From NCBI GenBank assembly GCA_030180135.1, contig CM058239.1, forward strand, positions 40,089,789 to 40,153,788: a DNA stretch of 64,000 nucleotides. Reading direction: 5' to 3'. This document shows, one piece after another, positions 10,888-21,364 of this stretch (the first letter of the stretch is position 1; every line of letters begins with the position of its first letter). A model generated the notes under the pieces. That model did not search any database and was not told the origin of the DNA. It saw only the letters and a list, made by a program, of their open reading frames with translations. Made by a program: the position numbers and the translations under genes. This DNA comes from Orychophragmus violaceus (Eukaryota; Streptophyta; Magnoliopsida; Brassicales; Brassicaceae).

Positions 10888-11738
10888 TCGGACTACTCTT
10901 GTATTTAAATTTCTCGACAAATTAAAACAGATAGCGATTTGAACCTTGCTTGTGATTTAGTCAGACTACTCTTGTATTTAAACTTATTCTTGACAAATTT
11001 TAAAACAGATAGCGACTTAAATCACATTTTGGCTATACTTGTGATTTTATCGGACTAACCTTGTATTTAAACTTGTTCTTTGACAAATTCAAAACAGATA
11101 GCGACTTTAAACCACGTTTTTGCCATAAGGCGGTTTGCGAGACTTATGTGTGCTCGGCTTATTTTTCAGAGGACAGACGAATATGCGAGGCTTAAATGCT
11201 CGGCTTATTTGTTATCGTCCACCACAGAGAACGTACGGGTACGAGCCCGGTTTTTTAGTGCGAGACGGATCTCGGCTTTTCCTTGCCATGATGTGCACCT
11301 CATGTGCAAGGAAGACCACACCCCTGGCCAGGGGGCATGATGCTAGTGCGAGTTTTATTGGATGCTCGGCTTTCTGCGAGCTTCTAAACTCGTCTTTTGC
11401 GAACTAAGGAGCTCGGCTTTCTGCGAGTTGCTTAGACTCGTCTTTTGCGAACTAAGGAGCTCGACTTTCTGCGAGTTTCTTAGACTCGGCTTTTGCGAAC
11501 TGAGGAGTTCGGCTTTAGTTTGCGTGTTAAAACTCGGCTTTAGTTTGCGAGTTCAAAACTCGGCTTAAGTTTTGCGAGTTCAAACTCGGCTTTAGTTATA
11601 TCAAGAGATTTAAATTTGTGAAAAGGACTAACCTGATTTCGATGAGCTTTTTAAATCGGCATAGGCTGTAAAAATAAAGATTTTATTAGATTTGCGACTG
11701 TGCCGATGAAGGCTGCCTATGTATCTTCCGAGGAAGAA
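10888..11738 (-). mobile_element. Tat-like gypsy LTR/3' region, repeat-rich
   Basis: This region follows the integrase C-terminus in the minus-strand reading direction. It contains three copies (10,888, 10,961, 11,050; 73-89 bp spacing) of a unit with 'ttgtatttaaacttgttc.tgacaaatt' and 'aaaacagatagcgactt'. It also holds a minisatellite at 11,371-11,595 and the 'aaggctgcctatgtatc' sequence near 11,710 that I associate with Tat-type elements. Exact LTR termini were not found. The part up to 11,305 is also in the second duplication block. Confidence 0.55.
11371..11595. repeat. minisatellite, 48-bp then ~26-bp units
   Basis: Three ~48-bp units of the form 'cggctttctgcgag...' ending 'tttgcgaactaaggagct' are followed by three ~26-bp units 'cggctttagtttgcgagttcaaaact'. 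The short units look like internally deleted versions of the long one. Confidence 0.85.
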
Positions 11739-12043
11739 TCAAGTCGCTCGTAGTTCATACAGATGATTTTTTTTTTGGCGCCGTGATAGGCTTAGTCGCC
11801 TTAGAAATATTCCTTCAGGCTTGCTGAATTTCATGATCGCGGCAAAGCTTTGCCCTTCATCGATTCGAGCTCGTAAACGCCAGGCTTGACGACCTTCGTT
11901 ACTTTGTAGGGTCCTTCCCACTTTGCTCCGAGTTTACCCGCTCTCCACTCTTTGGTGTTCTCATAGACTTTGCGGAGAATATAGTCGCCGACTTGAAAAT
12001 GTCGCTCCTTAACCTTCTGGTTATAGTATCGAGTTGCGAGCTG
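11739..12043 (-). pseudogene. Tat-like gypsy integrase C-terminal part (decayed)
   Basis: Downstream of the integrase core in minus direction, after a stop at the end of 'RIQNY', frames encode 'ATRYYNQKVKERHFQVGDY', 'WEGPYKV' and 'PGVYELE'. This is the usual integrase C-terminal segment that precedes the end of pol. It is interrupted by stops and shifts near 11,850, so it is not functional. Confidence 0.7.
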
Positions 12044-12940
12044 CTAATAATTCTGAATGCGGAGCAGAGCTCGGTTTCTTTCTTCCTCTATCATATCCAT
12101 GGCTTGGATCAGCATTTTTTTGTTGATCTCATTATGTTGCGGCATAAGAGATCGGCGGAGAGTATAGATGTTTGCCTCTGCCGGGACCATTGCTTCCACG
12201 CCGAAGGCTAAGGAAAACGGGGTGGCCCCAGTTGCGCGGCGAGGAGTTGTTCTATGCGACCAAAGGACTCCGTACAACTCGTCAGCCCAAACTCCTTTTT
12301 TGCTTTCAAGGCGTCTTTTTATGCCGGAAATGATGGTTTTGTTTGTGGCTTCGGCTTGTCCGTTTCCTTGAGGATATCTTGGTGTCGACTTACTGAGCCG
12401 TATATCCCACTTCTTGCAGAACCCTTCAAACAGGTTTGATGTGAATTGCGATCCGTTGTCCGTGACGATTTCGTAGGGCAGCCCATATCGGCATATGATG
12501 TATTTCCAGACGAAGTTCTGAACTTGGACGTCATGGATTGCGACATATGCTTTGGCTTCGACCCACTTTGTAAAGTAGTCGGTCATGATCAGTAGGAAGC
12601 GCCTTTGATTGGACAATGGCAACGGCCCAACGATGTCCATTGCCCATCTCATGAATGGATAAGCCGCAGTTGAAGTTGTAAGCATTTTCGTGGGGCGATG
12701 TATGAATGGCGCATGACGCTGACACTTTTCACACTTGTTGGAATAGGTCTCGCAATCGGCCATCATAGTCGGCCAATAGTAACCATTCAACTTGATTTTG
12801 AGAGCGAGAGACCGACCCCCAGAATGATTCCCGCATTCTCCTGAGTGTGTTTCTTCGAGAACTCGGTGTACTTCATCTCCATGTATGCATCTGAGGAGGA
12901 CTTTGTTGGCCGAGTATTTGTAGAGGATACCGTTGTGCAT
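12044..12940 (-). CDS. Tat-like Ty3/gypsy integrase core
   Basis: Open frame of 298 residues. It has the HHCC zinc-binding region (H..., H, then CEKCQRH) around residues 30-75. The DDE core follows, with the first Asp in MDIVGPLP, the second in VTDNGSQF and the Glu in NGQAEATNK, then 'WSHRTTPRRATGATPF'. Integrase joins the cDNA to host DNA. All catalytic residues seem present, but the surrounding pol is broken. Pairing with the extra RNase H just upstream is typical of the Tat lineage. The start Met is internal to pol, so this is a domain, not a separate gene. Confidence 0.85.
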   Translation of the reverse strand: MHNGILYKYSANKVLLRCIHGDEVHRVLEETHSGECGNHSGGRSLALKIKLNGYYWPTMMADCETYSNKCEKCQRHAPFIHRPTKMLTTSTAAYPFMRWAMDIVGPLPLSNQRRFLLIMTDYFTKWVEAKAYVAIHDVQVQNFVWKYIICRYGLPYEIVTDNGSQFTSNLFEGFCKKWDIRLSKSTPRYPQGNGQAEATNKTIISGIKRRLESKKGVWADELYGVLWSHRTTPRRATGATPFSLAFGVEAMVPAEANIYTLRRSLMPQHNEINKKMLIQAMDMIEEERNRALLRIQNY

Positions 12941-13147
12941 AGTGTATCGTGCACTTCTGACTTTAAGTCGTCGAGCTGCCCACTTGTCTTCTGGAAGCTT
13001 TCCTTCCGTCAGATACGCTCTTATTTCTTATCGCCAATCCTCATTGTCGTCTGTTATAAGTGCAATGAGGTCGGTGTTCTTTGCTTTATTAGCAAGACAC
13101 ATGTCGTCTTCGCTACTCTGTTCGGTTGTGAGAATGACATCATCAGA

Positions 13148-13729
13148 TTATTCGTGATTGCTCTCGGGCGGCGGGATGCTTGGTTCGTGAATCGTTTCCA
13201 CTGAGATTCGTCGGCAGAGGTCGGGATTCGATGCCAGAGATGCGAGTGCATTTGCTGGGGCATTTTCTTTCCTCGGTATCTTGACAATATCAAAGAACTC
13301 GAAGGAGCTAGTAAGCTCCAATGCCGCCTTTCGATAGGCTTCCATTCGCTCGTTTTTAGCTTCGTAATCTCCGTTGATTTGGTTCGCAACAAGCATGGAG
13401 TCGCAATGGGCCAGGAGATGTCGTACTCCGATTTCTTTAGCTAGTCTGAGACCGGCTAACAGAGCCTCGTACTTGGCTGTGTTGTTGGATGCTGTGAAAC
13501 CCAGCTTGAATGACTGCTCCAATATTTCTCCGGTTGGTGATACGAGACGTACTCCTACCCCAGCTCCTTTTTTGGATGAAGCGCCATCGACAAATAGTTT
13601 CCAGTTTTTGTCTTCTATCTGAGTATCGACATCTAATTCAGGTGATAGTTCTACAAGAAAGTCGGCTATTACCTGTGATTTGGCGGTTGTCCTGTTTCTG
13701 TATACAATGTCGTACTCGCTAAGCTCCAC
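13148..13729 (-). CDS. second (dual-type) RNase H domain of Tat-like gypsy
   Basis: Residues 43-55 read WKLFVDGASSKKG (first Asp), followed by KYEALLAGL (Glu), AHCDSMLVANQ (Asp) and IPRKENAPANALASLA, where the usual final Asp of 'NA.ADALA' is Asn. This is the plant/archaeal-type RNase H carried in addition to the normal RT-linked RNase H by Tat/Ogre-type elements. The frame is open for 193 residues and starts with the end of the RT-RNase H region (YDIVYRNRTTAKSQVIADFL). Confidence 0.8.
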   Translation of the reverse strand: MELSEYDIVYRNRTTAKSQVIADFLVELSPELDVDTQIEDKNWKLFVDGASSKKGAGVGVRLVSPTGEILEQSFKLGFTASNNTAKYEALLAGLRLAKEIGVRHLLAHCDSMLVANQINGDYEAKNERMEAYRKAALELTSSFEFFDIVKIPRKENAPANALASLASNPDLCRRISVETIHEPSIPPPESNHE

Positions 13730-14080
13730 TGCCCACTTTGCCAGGTGGCCAGATTATCCTGGGCTGTGCAAAATTGTCCGAAGAGGCTGGCTACACAACA
13801 CGGCGATTGAGTGTGATTGAAATTAAGGCCGTAACTTTCGTGCCGAGATAACAACTGCGAAAGCCAACTTTTCCATTGCGGGGTATCTGGTCTCGGATCC
13901 GTTCATTGTTTTGCTTACATAAAAGATCGGCTTTTGCTCCCCTCGGTCTTCTCGAACTAGTACACCGCTGACTGCAGTTGTTGAGACCGCGATGTACATG
14001 AATAGTGTTTCTCCGTTCTCGGGCTTTGATAATATTGGCGGGTTTGATAAGTAGTCTTTGAGCTGAATGAATGCATCCTG
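13730..14080 (-). pseudogene. Tat-like RT-linked RNase H fragment
   Basis: The minus-strand frame up to about 13,823 encodes AFIQLKDYLSNPPILSKPE, 'SGVLVREDRGEQKPIFYVSK' and 'RYPAMEKLAFAVVISARKLRPYF', the standard RNase H1 region after the RT. It is broken around 13,760-13,820. It is also cut at 14,080 by the start of duplication copy 2, so RT, protease and gag of this element are absent. Confidence 0.75.
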
Positions 14081-14212
14081 ACATTTACTATCTTTGCAAC
14101 CACATCCAACCATTAGAGTGCCCATCTCCGCTATAAAAACCGGTGGAGTTCGATCTTCTGTTTATCAACAAGTCTTTCAAATCATCCTACTGTGTTGGGT
14201 AAACGGAGGGAA

Positions 14213-14948
14213 ATGTTCTCCAAGCTTCCCGACGAGGTGGACCGCAACATAATCGCTCGCGTTTCCCGCTCGAGTTATACCGATCTCTTGCTGCTTATGG
14301 GAGTCAATAAGACCACAAATCGCATAGCTAACGAGAGGAGCGTTCTGCGAGTTGTCAACATAGACTCCTTCGTGGATAACGCCGCCAGAGCTTCCATAAG
14401 AAATGATGCACACCCCTTTTTCAAAGGTTAGTGAACTGCTTACACATATGTGAACGTGGAAATCTAAGATGCATGATACAATAGGGTTTTTTTCGTTAAT
14501 CTTGTAAAAGGGTCTCTTGTTGGTACTTCTGACTAGGTGTTTACTCGCGAAGAACCTCACTTCCTTATTGCTAGAGGGATTGAGGTAACTAATGACAGAG
14601 CTGGATCCGCGAAGAGCAATTTTCTTGTTTGGTCAAGCCCCACAGGACTGTCCCTACATCATATTTTCCCAAGACATGACGAAAATATTGACTGGCAACT
14701 GGTCAGAGGGTTTACAATGTCTAGAAAACTTGCGCTGGTGGGTGGACGTACAACGCTCGTCTGACTTAGCAGGACGCTTACTAAAAGCGGTTGGTGATCT
14801 GGGAACGCGAAAAGTTGGAACCTACAACTCGTCCTACGCTTTTTCAAATCCGCCATGTGGTGGGTGCCGTTTCCGATCGGACGGAGATCCCGAGTGTATT
14901 AGCTGTTGGATTTTCTGTATCTCCTACACTTTCGCTCTGTTGTCTTAA
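14213..14948 (+). pseudogene. F-box protein, At2g35280-like (copy 2, decayed)
   Basis: Duplicate of 3,523-4,258 with the same F-box (MFSKLPDEVDRN...) and C-terminal Cys-rich tail. It keeps a normal donor, AAAG|GTTAGT, at 14,427-14,428, so this copy is closer to the ancestral gene. It shares the in-frame TAA in exon 2 (about 14,586-14,588) and the exon phase mismatch. The gene was therefore already disabled before the duplication, and the donor loss in copy 1 came later. Confidence 0.75.
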
Positions 14949-15402
14949 CTTTTAAAAATAAGAACTTCAGCCTTGCTTAAATCACTTTGTCTATTGTCCT
15001 TCAGTTTATTAATTGTTGATTAGATGCACATACAATTCTCCGGGAATTGTAATGCACGTGCACAAGGTGCTATGTGAACGTACATAATAATATTATGAAA
15101 ATCCATGATAGACAACCCTTTATTTTTTTTCCTTGATTTTCTGGGGGGATCCAATATCCACCTTAACTATCGACCAGTGTTTCATTTTGGAACGATTGGA
15201 AAGAATGTTCGAATTTTAAAGTGTTTTCAATTTTATAGGGAGAGAAAGAGGCGATAATGGAAAAACAAAAAAAAATATCCTTAAAACAGTGAGTACATAG
15301 ATTACGTCCAAAATAAAAAGAAGCATCAAAACATAGATATTAAAAAGGTGATATACGATTTCTGCAACCGGCGTGCTCCTTAGTCCACGACTCCGCAAGT
15401 GA

Positions 15403-15625
15403 CTAGAAGACAACATTGTCGGATATGTAGATGTCGGCTATTTCATCAACAACATGGTCACCTTCTCCGACTTTTGGTTCTTTCAGCAAATTAAAAATTG
15501 TTTCCAGAAGTTGAGGATCGGTGTCCAAATGGGTCCACTCGTTCCTAGAAATCAACTTGGGTAGTAAAACGTACCCATTGGCATCAATGTTTGGGTGATA
15601 TATCTTTGTATTGAAATAGAACCTT
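15403..15625 (-). pseudogene. UBC-like 3' fragment, copy 2
   Basis: Same fragment as 4,712-4,934 with one visible residue change near the C-terminus (ISDNVVF for ISENVVF). It is again cut by the H LTR, here at 15,626, and again lacks the catalytic Cys. Confidence 0.65.
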
Positions 15626-18600
15626 TGTGATACCCGTATCCAAAATACGGTCAATGGGCAGCAGAAAGTCAACCAGGGGCAAAATTGTCATTTTACCAAA
15701 GTCAGTGGTAAAATGGTAATTATGCCAAAGTTCAAGACGGAAACTAAGACGGGCCAACTGTTTATGTTTAACAACATAAATAACATTTAGAAGACCAAGA
15801 TTGGAAGAAACAGAGCGGAAACATGTTTTACGGCTTGTCGGGAATGGAAACCGACAAACCCGAAGAAACTTAAAAAATTCATAACCGGAGCTACGTGAAC
15901 CCGAACGGAGTGATTCGACTTGCTAAATTCATAAAAAACATGGTGAATCTGATGGTAAGGGTTTGAAGATTTATGGGTACATCTAAGGGGTTTTTAAAAT
16001 AGTATACGCGGAATCAAAGAAACCGAAGCTTTGGGTCGAGATGGGTTTAAGGTTGGTTTGGGCCGGTTTAGTAATGGTTTTTGGGCACAAAACTTCGCAC
16101 CAGGACAGGTTTTTTTTGCTAATGGCGACACCTATGGATTTTTGGTGAAAAGAATAGGTTGCATGCACAAAAACAAGTTCATGCATGTAAGAAAACACAT
16201 CATCACTTGATGCATGCACCAAACACTCTCAACTCTCTCTCTCTCTCTACAGCCTCACCTACGAACACTACCCTCTCACCTCTCTCCACATTCATCCCAT
16301 TTTCCCAGAAAACCCAGAAATCCTTTGCATCCTCAAACTTTTCTCCAAGAACATTCATAGTATTCTTCATGCCTTCCAACACCAAAAATCCCATAACTTC
16401 TTCATTATAAACCCAAATCAACTTCTTAAAAGTGCTATAGCTTCCTCTCACTCTCCTATACAATTTATAGCCAGATACAGTCGTCTCCGTTGCCGGAGCT
16501 CGCTGGAATCTGGACGGAAAGCATCTGCAAATTAGGGTTTGATGGATCTGTCTCTTCCTTCACCAGATCTGAACGTTTTGAAGCCATGGATGGCTAGATA
16601 TTTTCTTTGCGGTCAGTTTGATAGTTGGATCGCCTTCTGAGTCACCGGAAAAAGCGGTGAACCGGCCGGTCAACACCAGACTACCGTCGGTCAATGCCGG
16701 AGAAGTCGCTGGAGAAGCTCCACCGCCGCCTTATCTTCAAGCCGGTTCTTCAGTGGTTGGGTCAGCATGGTTTGGTTCAAGATTTGGGTTGGTTTAAGGC
16801 CAGTTTAGCCTTGGTCAACGGTTAGATTAAACCGGTCAACCTTTGACCAAACCGGTTTAACCTAACCAGTTCTAATTAGACCGATTTAGTTGGTTTGGTT
16901 CACTTAGTTGGTTCGGATTGGTTCAGTGGTCAACGGTTCAAGCTTCGGTCAATGCACGGGTCAACGTTCAGTCAACGGTCAACGGTTAACCGCCGGTCAA
17001 CGCGGTCAACTGCCGGTCAATACCGGAGACCAAGCCGGTCAACGCTTGGTCCACGGCCGTTCCGAGATTTCTGGAGTGTTCGTAGTTCGGAGTTGGATAT
17101 TCGGGTGATCGGGAGTTCGGTATTCGAGTCGCGTGTCTCGGGACTCAGATCGGCATCGAGCCGCCATTTCCGCGCCTATCTCACTGTGAGTCGGTTCATA
17201 AACCTTTTGATTCATATAGACCGGGAATCGAGAAACCATAGTACTAAGATTGCATACCCGTTCCTAACCTGATTTGTAATTAATAATTAAATGGATGTTT
17301 AATGATAAACCGGTTAGGATCAGATAAGCATGTTAGGGTTTTAGAATTAACAAGGTTAATCAATTGGGTGCCGTTAGGTTTTTAGTAACGATTGGTTGAT
17401 GCATTCATATAGACACTGTTTGATTAGGACCGTAGATGCATTATAGCGGGATTGGGGTTTAGGTTTAATAGCGGGAATGGGTAATGAATCAATTAAATAG
17501 TAATGAGACGTCGGGGAGTTATTAAGTTTACTAACTCTAAACCGACAGATCGTGGTGTTGTTAAAAGATATCTAGAACGAGATAATAAGGGAAGTGGTAT
17601 GAGTTGTAAGCCGTCTACGGGTTAGCAATCCGCTAACCCAAGGTAGTGGATAAAGAACGGAATAAAAGACTTAGAAACCCTAGTAGGCCTGCTTGTGTGG
17701 TGTTTGTTGTGATTGTTGTGATTGCGTGATTATTATGTTGTTGTTGTGAGCTTTGTGTGCAGGCTTGTTAGACTGCTCGGTGTTGGGCCGAGCAGTTGTT
17801 GTGGACACTTACTCTGGTCACGGGACCGGGTAAGTTAGTTGGTGCTGACTAGGTATCTTACCTAGTCAGAGCAGTGGGATTGGTAGTGTAGTGGCTTGCG
17901 GAATGGTTGGGGATTTACTATTATTATTGATGTTGATTGTGTGAACTGTGCTAGAGTCCGAGCGAGTCTGCGTGTTTATATTTCTGCACTAGGACTCTAG
18001 GGTGCGTTAGATTCCGCAAGCCTAGGTTTTGTTTACGTTCCGGTACTTCCGACCCGATTGGATCCTCGGGTTTTACCTAACCGGATCATGGTGATTCTGG
18101 TTATGGTGTTAACCTATCGGGTGACGCCGGTAGGTGTGTGATTCGGAGAATACGGGGTCATGTCCTAGGGCCAAATCACATGGAAACTCTGGCTATCTAG
18201 GGGTAGTCCGAGTCACCGCGTATCGATGGACAGAGAACGGTGTCCTTATCGCGGGACCTTGTGTACACGTTTAGGAGTCGTGGGTTAGTTACCATATAGG
18301 TGACGATGTAAACCTGTGGAAGTTACCGAGATCGTAGGGCCCAGTGTTGTTTGTTATTTCTTTCGTTGCGCGTTAGATATACCGAGTCTAATCGAGGACA
18401 TGTGCCGCAGTGCCTTCGATTTCCCTAATTCTCCTTATCTTTGGCTTTGATTGTGTGTTGTGGGTTTATCACGACGTGGTAGTGCGTGATCGGCCATTTC
18501 TTTCATTGATTGTTATTTTGGGGTTTTGGGGCGGGACTTTGTAGACATTAGATAGACTAGAAGTCGTTAGTGGGGAGCCGATTCACTGGGTGATCTTAGA

Positions 18601-19094
18601 TCGCTCATTAGATTTTTTTTGTTTTTCAGGTTTAGCAGCGACGGACGCGGGAGGTCCTCAGTGTAGTTTCGGGATGGCTTATGATGGGATTTGATTCGGG
18701 GTTTTAGATGTTTTATTTCGGTTCGGCATCTGCGCCATTTCGTGTTTCTGATTGATTGTGTGTTTATAGCAATGATTGTTTGTAAAACCCGTTAAACTTT
18801 GTACTTAACGTTTGATTACTCAAAAATGAAATTGTTTCCATGATAGTAGGTTTCGTCCGAACCGACACAACTCATTGAAGTAGTACGAGTGGTACCACTT
18901 TGTACTATGGACATGAGGATAGCGGAGTCGAAGATGGATTGGTGCGAGCCTTTGTCTCAAACCGGTTTGTCTCTTGCTTCATCCTGTGGCGAACTTTTTC
19001 CGTTCGACTTGCTCGGGTTCGATCGGTCATGTTCTTGTTTGATTGTTGACCGGTCAGCTCGACGGTCAGCGGAGAATGGGAAAGGGGCGTTTCA
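15626..19094 (+). mobile_element. element H 5' LTR, copy 2
   Basis: Duplicate of 4,935-8,404 with the same termini (TGTGATACCC ... GGGGCGTTTCA), followed by the PBS. The GGTCAAC-rich array recurs at about 16,670-17,050. Confidence 0.8.
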
Positions 19095-19100
19095 GAAAGG

Positions 19101-19112
19101 TGGTATCAGAGC
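19101..19112 (+). other. PBS, initiator-Met tRNA type (element H, copy 2)
   Basis: TGGTATCAGAGC after the GAAAGG gap, as in copy 1. Confidence 0.9.
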
Positions 19113-19366
19113 ATGGTTCTGCATGGGTTTCGAAACATTTCATTTTTGAGTGTTTTCCGTGTTTTATCGAGTCAAATGTGTCACACAAGCATCCATTAGG
19201 AAACCGAGCCGCGTCCGTTAAACCCGGGGTTGGGATGGGAAAGTAGAATTTTTGCATTATTTGTACTAACTTGTCTTTGTGTTTTTGATTGCAGTCTTAA
19301 AGCAGTGTGTCCTGGGTGGAGTGGAGGGGTGTGTGTGCGCGCGCAGAGTAGTTTCAGTTGAGTAGC

Positions 19367-20127
19367 ATGGGTCAGCCGGTTCGCCGCAGGGTCAATTGGT
19401 TCAGTTTCAGGGATACCCAGCATCGCCAGGCCATTCACGAGGATCCCATATGTCGGATCGTCCACCAGTTCCCTTGCGGCAGTTACAGGGTGCCAGAGCA
19501 GCACAAGTAGACTGGTCGCCCCTTCCGGACCCTTTACCTGCATATATGGAGGATGATGCGGGTACCCGAGACCCTTACGCAGGGATGGTGGGATTCTTAG
19601 AAGGAGCAGATGTCGAGATGCCATTGTTATCACCACAGTGGCCAAAGCCAGATGTACCACATATACTCGCAGCATCAGACGTACCACCGATATATCAAGC
19701 ACCACTTCTTGAGGCGCCCGAGTTTCCCCCGCCACTTCGTGTGGAGGATTATTTGTTGAGCCGCTACTGTTTGGCTTCGACTTGGATATGGAGCCCGTAG
19801 ACCCAGAGCATCATCCACACTGGGAGCAGCAGGTGGATGAGCAGGTAGCCATACTAGAGGACATCTTGGAGCAGCAGGTCGGGCCCCATCATCAGCCAGA
19901 CTTGCGACCTGGATCACCCCGTACACCGCTCGACCTGGCTATGTCACCAGCATCTACTGAGTCACAGTTCGAGTCAGTCTCGCCACCAGCCGAGATGGTA
20001 GAGGCGCCATCAGAAGTACCAGAGAGCAGAGCATGCAGTGGGTGTGGAGTGTATGAGTTTCATTTGCATTGGTGTCCCTGAGCAGTAGACCCGCGTCTTC
20101 GAGAGCCGTATCATGCAGTTGACACTT
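19367..20127 (+). pseudogene. gag-like ORF of element H, truncated (copy 2)
   Basis: The ATG at 19,367 is followed nine bases later by loss of a 10-bp 'cagggatcag' segment present in copy 1. The start is therefore out of frame with the main reading frame (QFQGYPASPGHSRGS onward). The mid-ORF frameshift is shared with copy 1. Here the second segment stays open through VSPPAEMVEAPSEVPES and the first Cys-rich motif, CSGCGVYEFHLHWCP, before its stop. Truncation occurs at the same AT-rich boundary. Confidence 0.7.
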
Positions 20128-20128
20128 A

Positions 20129-21055
20129 GGCTATGTACAATGAGAAATTGATTCAACACCCTCATTTTACACTACACATCATCTTTTCTTTCTTCCACAT
20201 CACTTCTCTTTCTTCCACATCACAATTCAACACCTATTCAACTTTTACCTTCTACAATGAGTTTGTTTAAAAAAAATTTCAACACTCTACCTCATTAATA
20301 AATAAAACATAATGACATTATTATAAAGAAATTAATAAATAAAAACTAAATGAAATTGTTGAACAATGTGATATTGATTTCTATGAACGTATATATAATT
20401 CTTATGAACATATGTATGATATATATGAATGTACGAAGTTCTCTTATCAATGGAAACTCATTACATCATATCCCGATATGAACGTACGAAGTTTCCATTG
20501 ATAAAAACTGAAAATACAATACAATAAACTTATATAAACATATGAATGTTATATATGAACGTATATATGGTATCCAAAAATGTGTAAATTAAGTTACTAA
20601 ATTAAAACCAAACATAAATTTCTATGAACGCACAAACCAATGTTATATATGAACGTATTGAAACCAAACTTATATATGAATGTATAAATCAGTGTTTAAA
20701 GCTACAAAATGAAACATTGGTAGAAAAATTAAAAGAATATAGTAAAAATCTAGTTTTTTTCCTGTGTCCAAGAGAAATGAAACAAGTATCTATTTATAGA
20801 GTTTAAAAAGTTATGAATTTTGATATAAAAATTATATATATATATATATATATAATTGTAATTACTATAAAATAAATGATGTTAAAGAATTGAGATGTAA
20901 AATAAAATAAAAAATATAAACACCCAATTATTAATTGACATGTGTAATTTATTAGATAAATAAAAAATAAAAACAAAAAGGGACCTATCAGAAGACATTC
21001 AACGGCGTTCAATTGTTTCAACTCATGTTGAATCCAAGTCACTTCAACACCACTA
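20129..21055. other. AT-rich insertion-like segment, copy 2
   Basis: Duplicate of 9,448-10,377, with the 15-bp inverted repeat at 20,444-20,458 / 20,490-20,504 and an expanded TA run near 20,835. Confidence 0.35.
20444..20504. repeat. perfect 15-bp inverted repeat (hairpin), copy 2
   Basis: Same arms as copy 1, both unmutated. Confidence 0.9.
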
Positions 21056-21364
21056 TTGCAACAAGAAATTAAAATTCAAAAGTTAAAAAAATTTATTCAA
21101 CAAGCCGCTTTTGTTCTCTCGCCAGCTCATCATCCCCTTCTTAATCTCTTTCATGACTCGCCCCCTCCCGTTCCGCGTGATATCGATGAGTTTGGGACCA
21201 ATCGCGGTGTGATTCCGGAGACGGTTCCTGCTGATCTTGTTCAGTCAGTCAACTCGGAGGTCGCGGCTTTGGGTGGTGTCTCAAAGGCGCAGGATGCGAC
21301 TGTTGAAAAGGACGAGGCCGAGAAGGTTGATGAACCAGAGAAGCCGTCGGTGGGGGTCGAATAA
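21056..21364 (+). CDS. unknown ORF, possible 3' exon (copy 2)
   Basis: Duplicate of 10,378-10,686. The frame is open over the same 102 codons with only a few changes visible. Not recognised. Confidence 0.3.
   Translation: MQQEIKIQKLKKFIQQAAFVLSPAHHPLLNLFHDSPPPVPRDIDEFGTNRGVIPETVPADLVQSVNSEVAALGGVSKAQDATVEKDEAEKVDEPEKPSVGVE

Larger units (their letters stand above)
3391..11305 (+). repeat. segmental duplication, copy 1 (~7.9 kb)
   Basis: This block is repeated in the same orientation at 14,081-21,985. The offset is 10,690 at the left end and 10,680 at the right, the difference being mostly a 10-bp deletion in copy 2. Only scattered substitutions and microsatellite changes separate the copies, roughly 98-99% identity by eye. 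It carries an F-box pseudogene, a UBC-like 3' fragment, the LTR, PBS and partial gag-like ORF of element H, an AT-rich segment, an unknown ORF and part of a Tat-like LTR. The left edge lies near 'gacatttacta'. The right edge falls after 'cacctcatgt'. Confidence 0.95.

Noticed and set aside
20829..20853. Expanded (TA)n run in copy 2 as a functional feature
   Set aside because: Simple microsatellite length change between duplicates.
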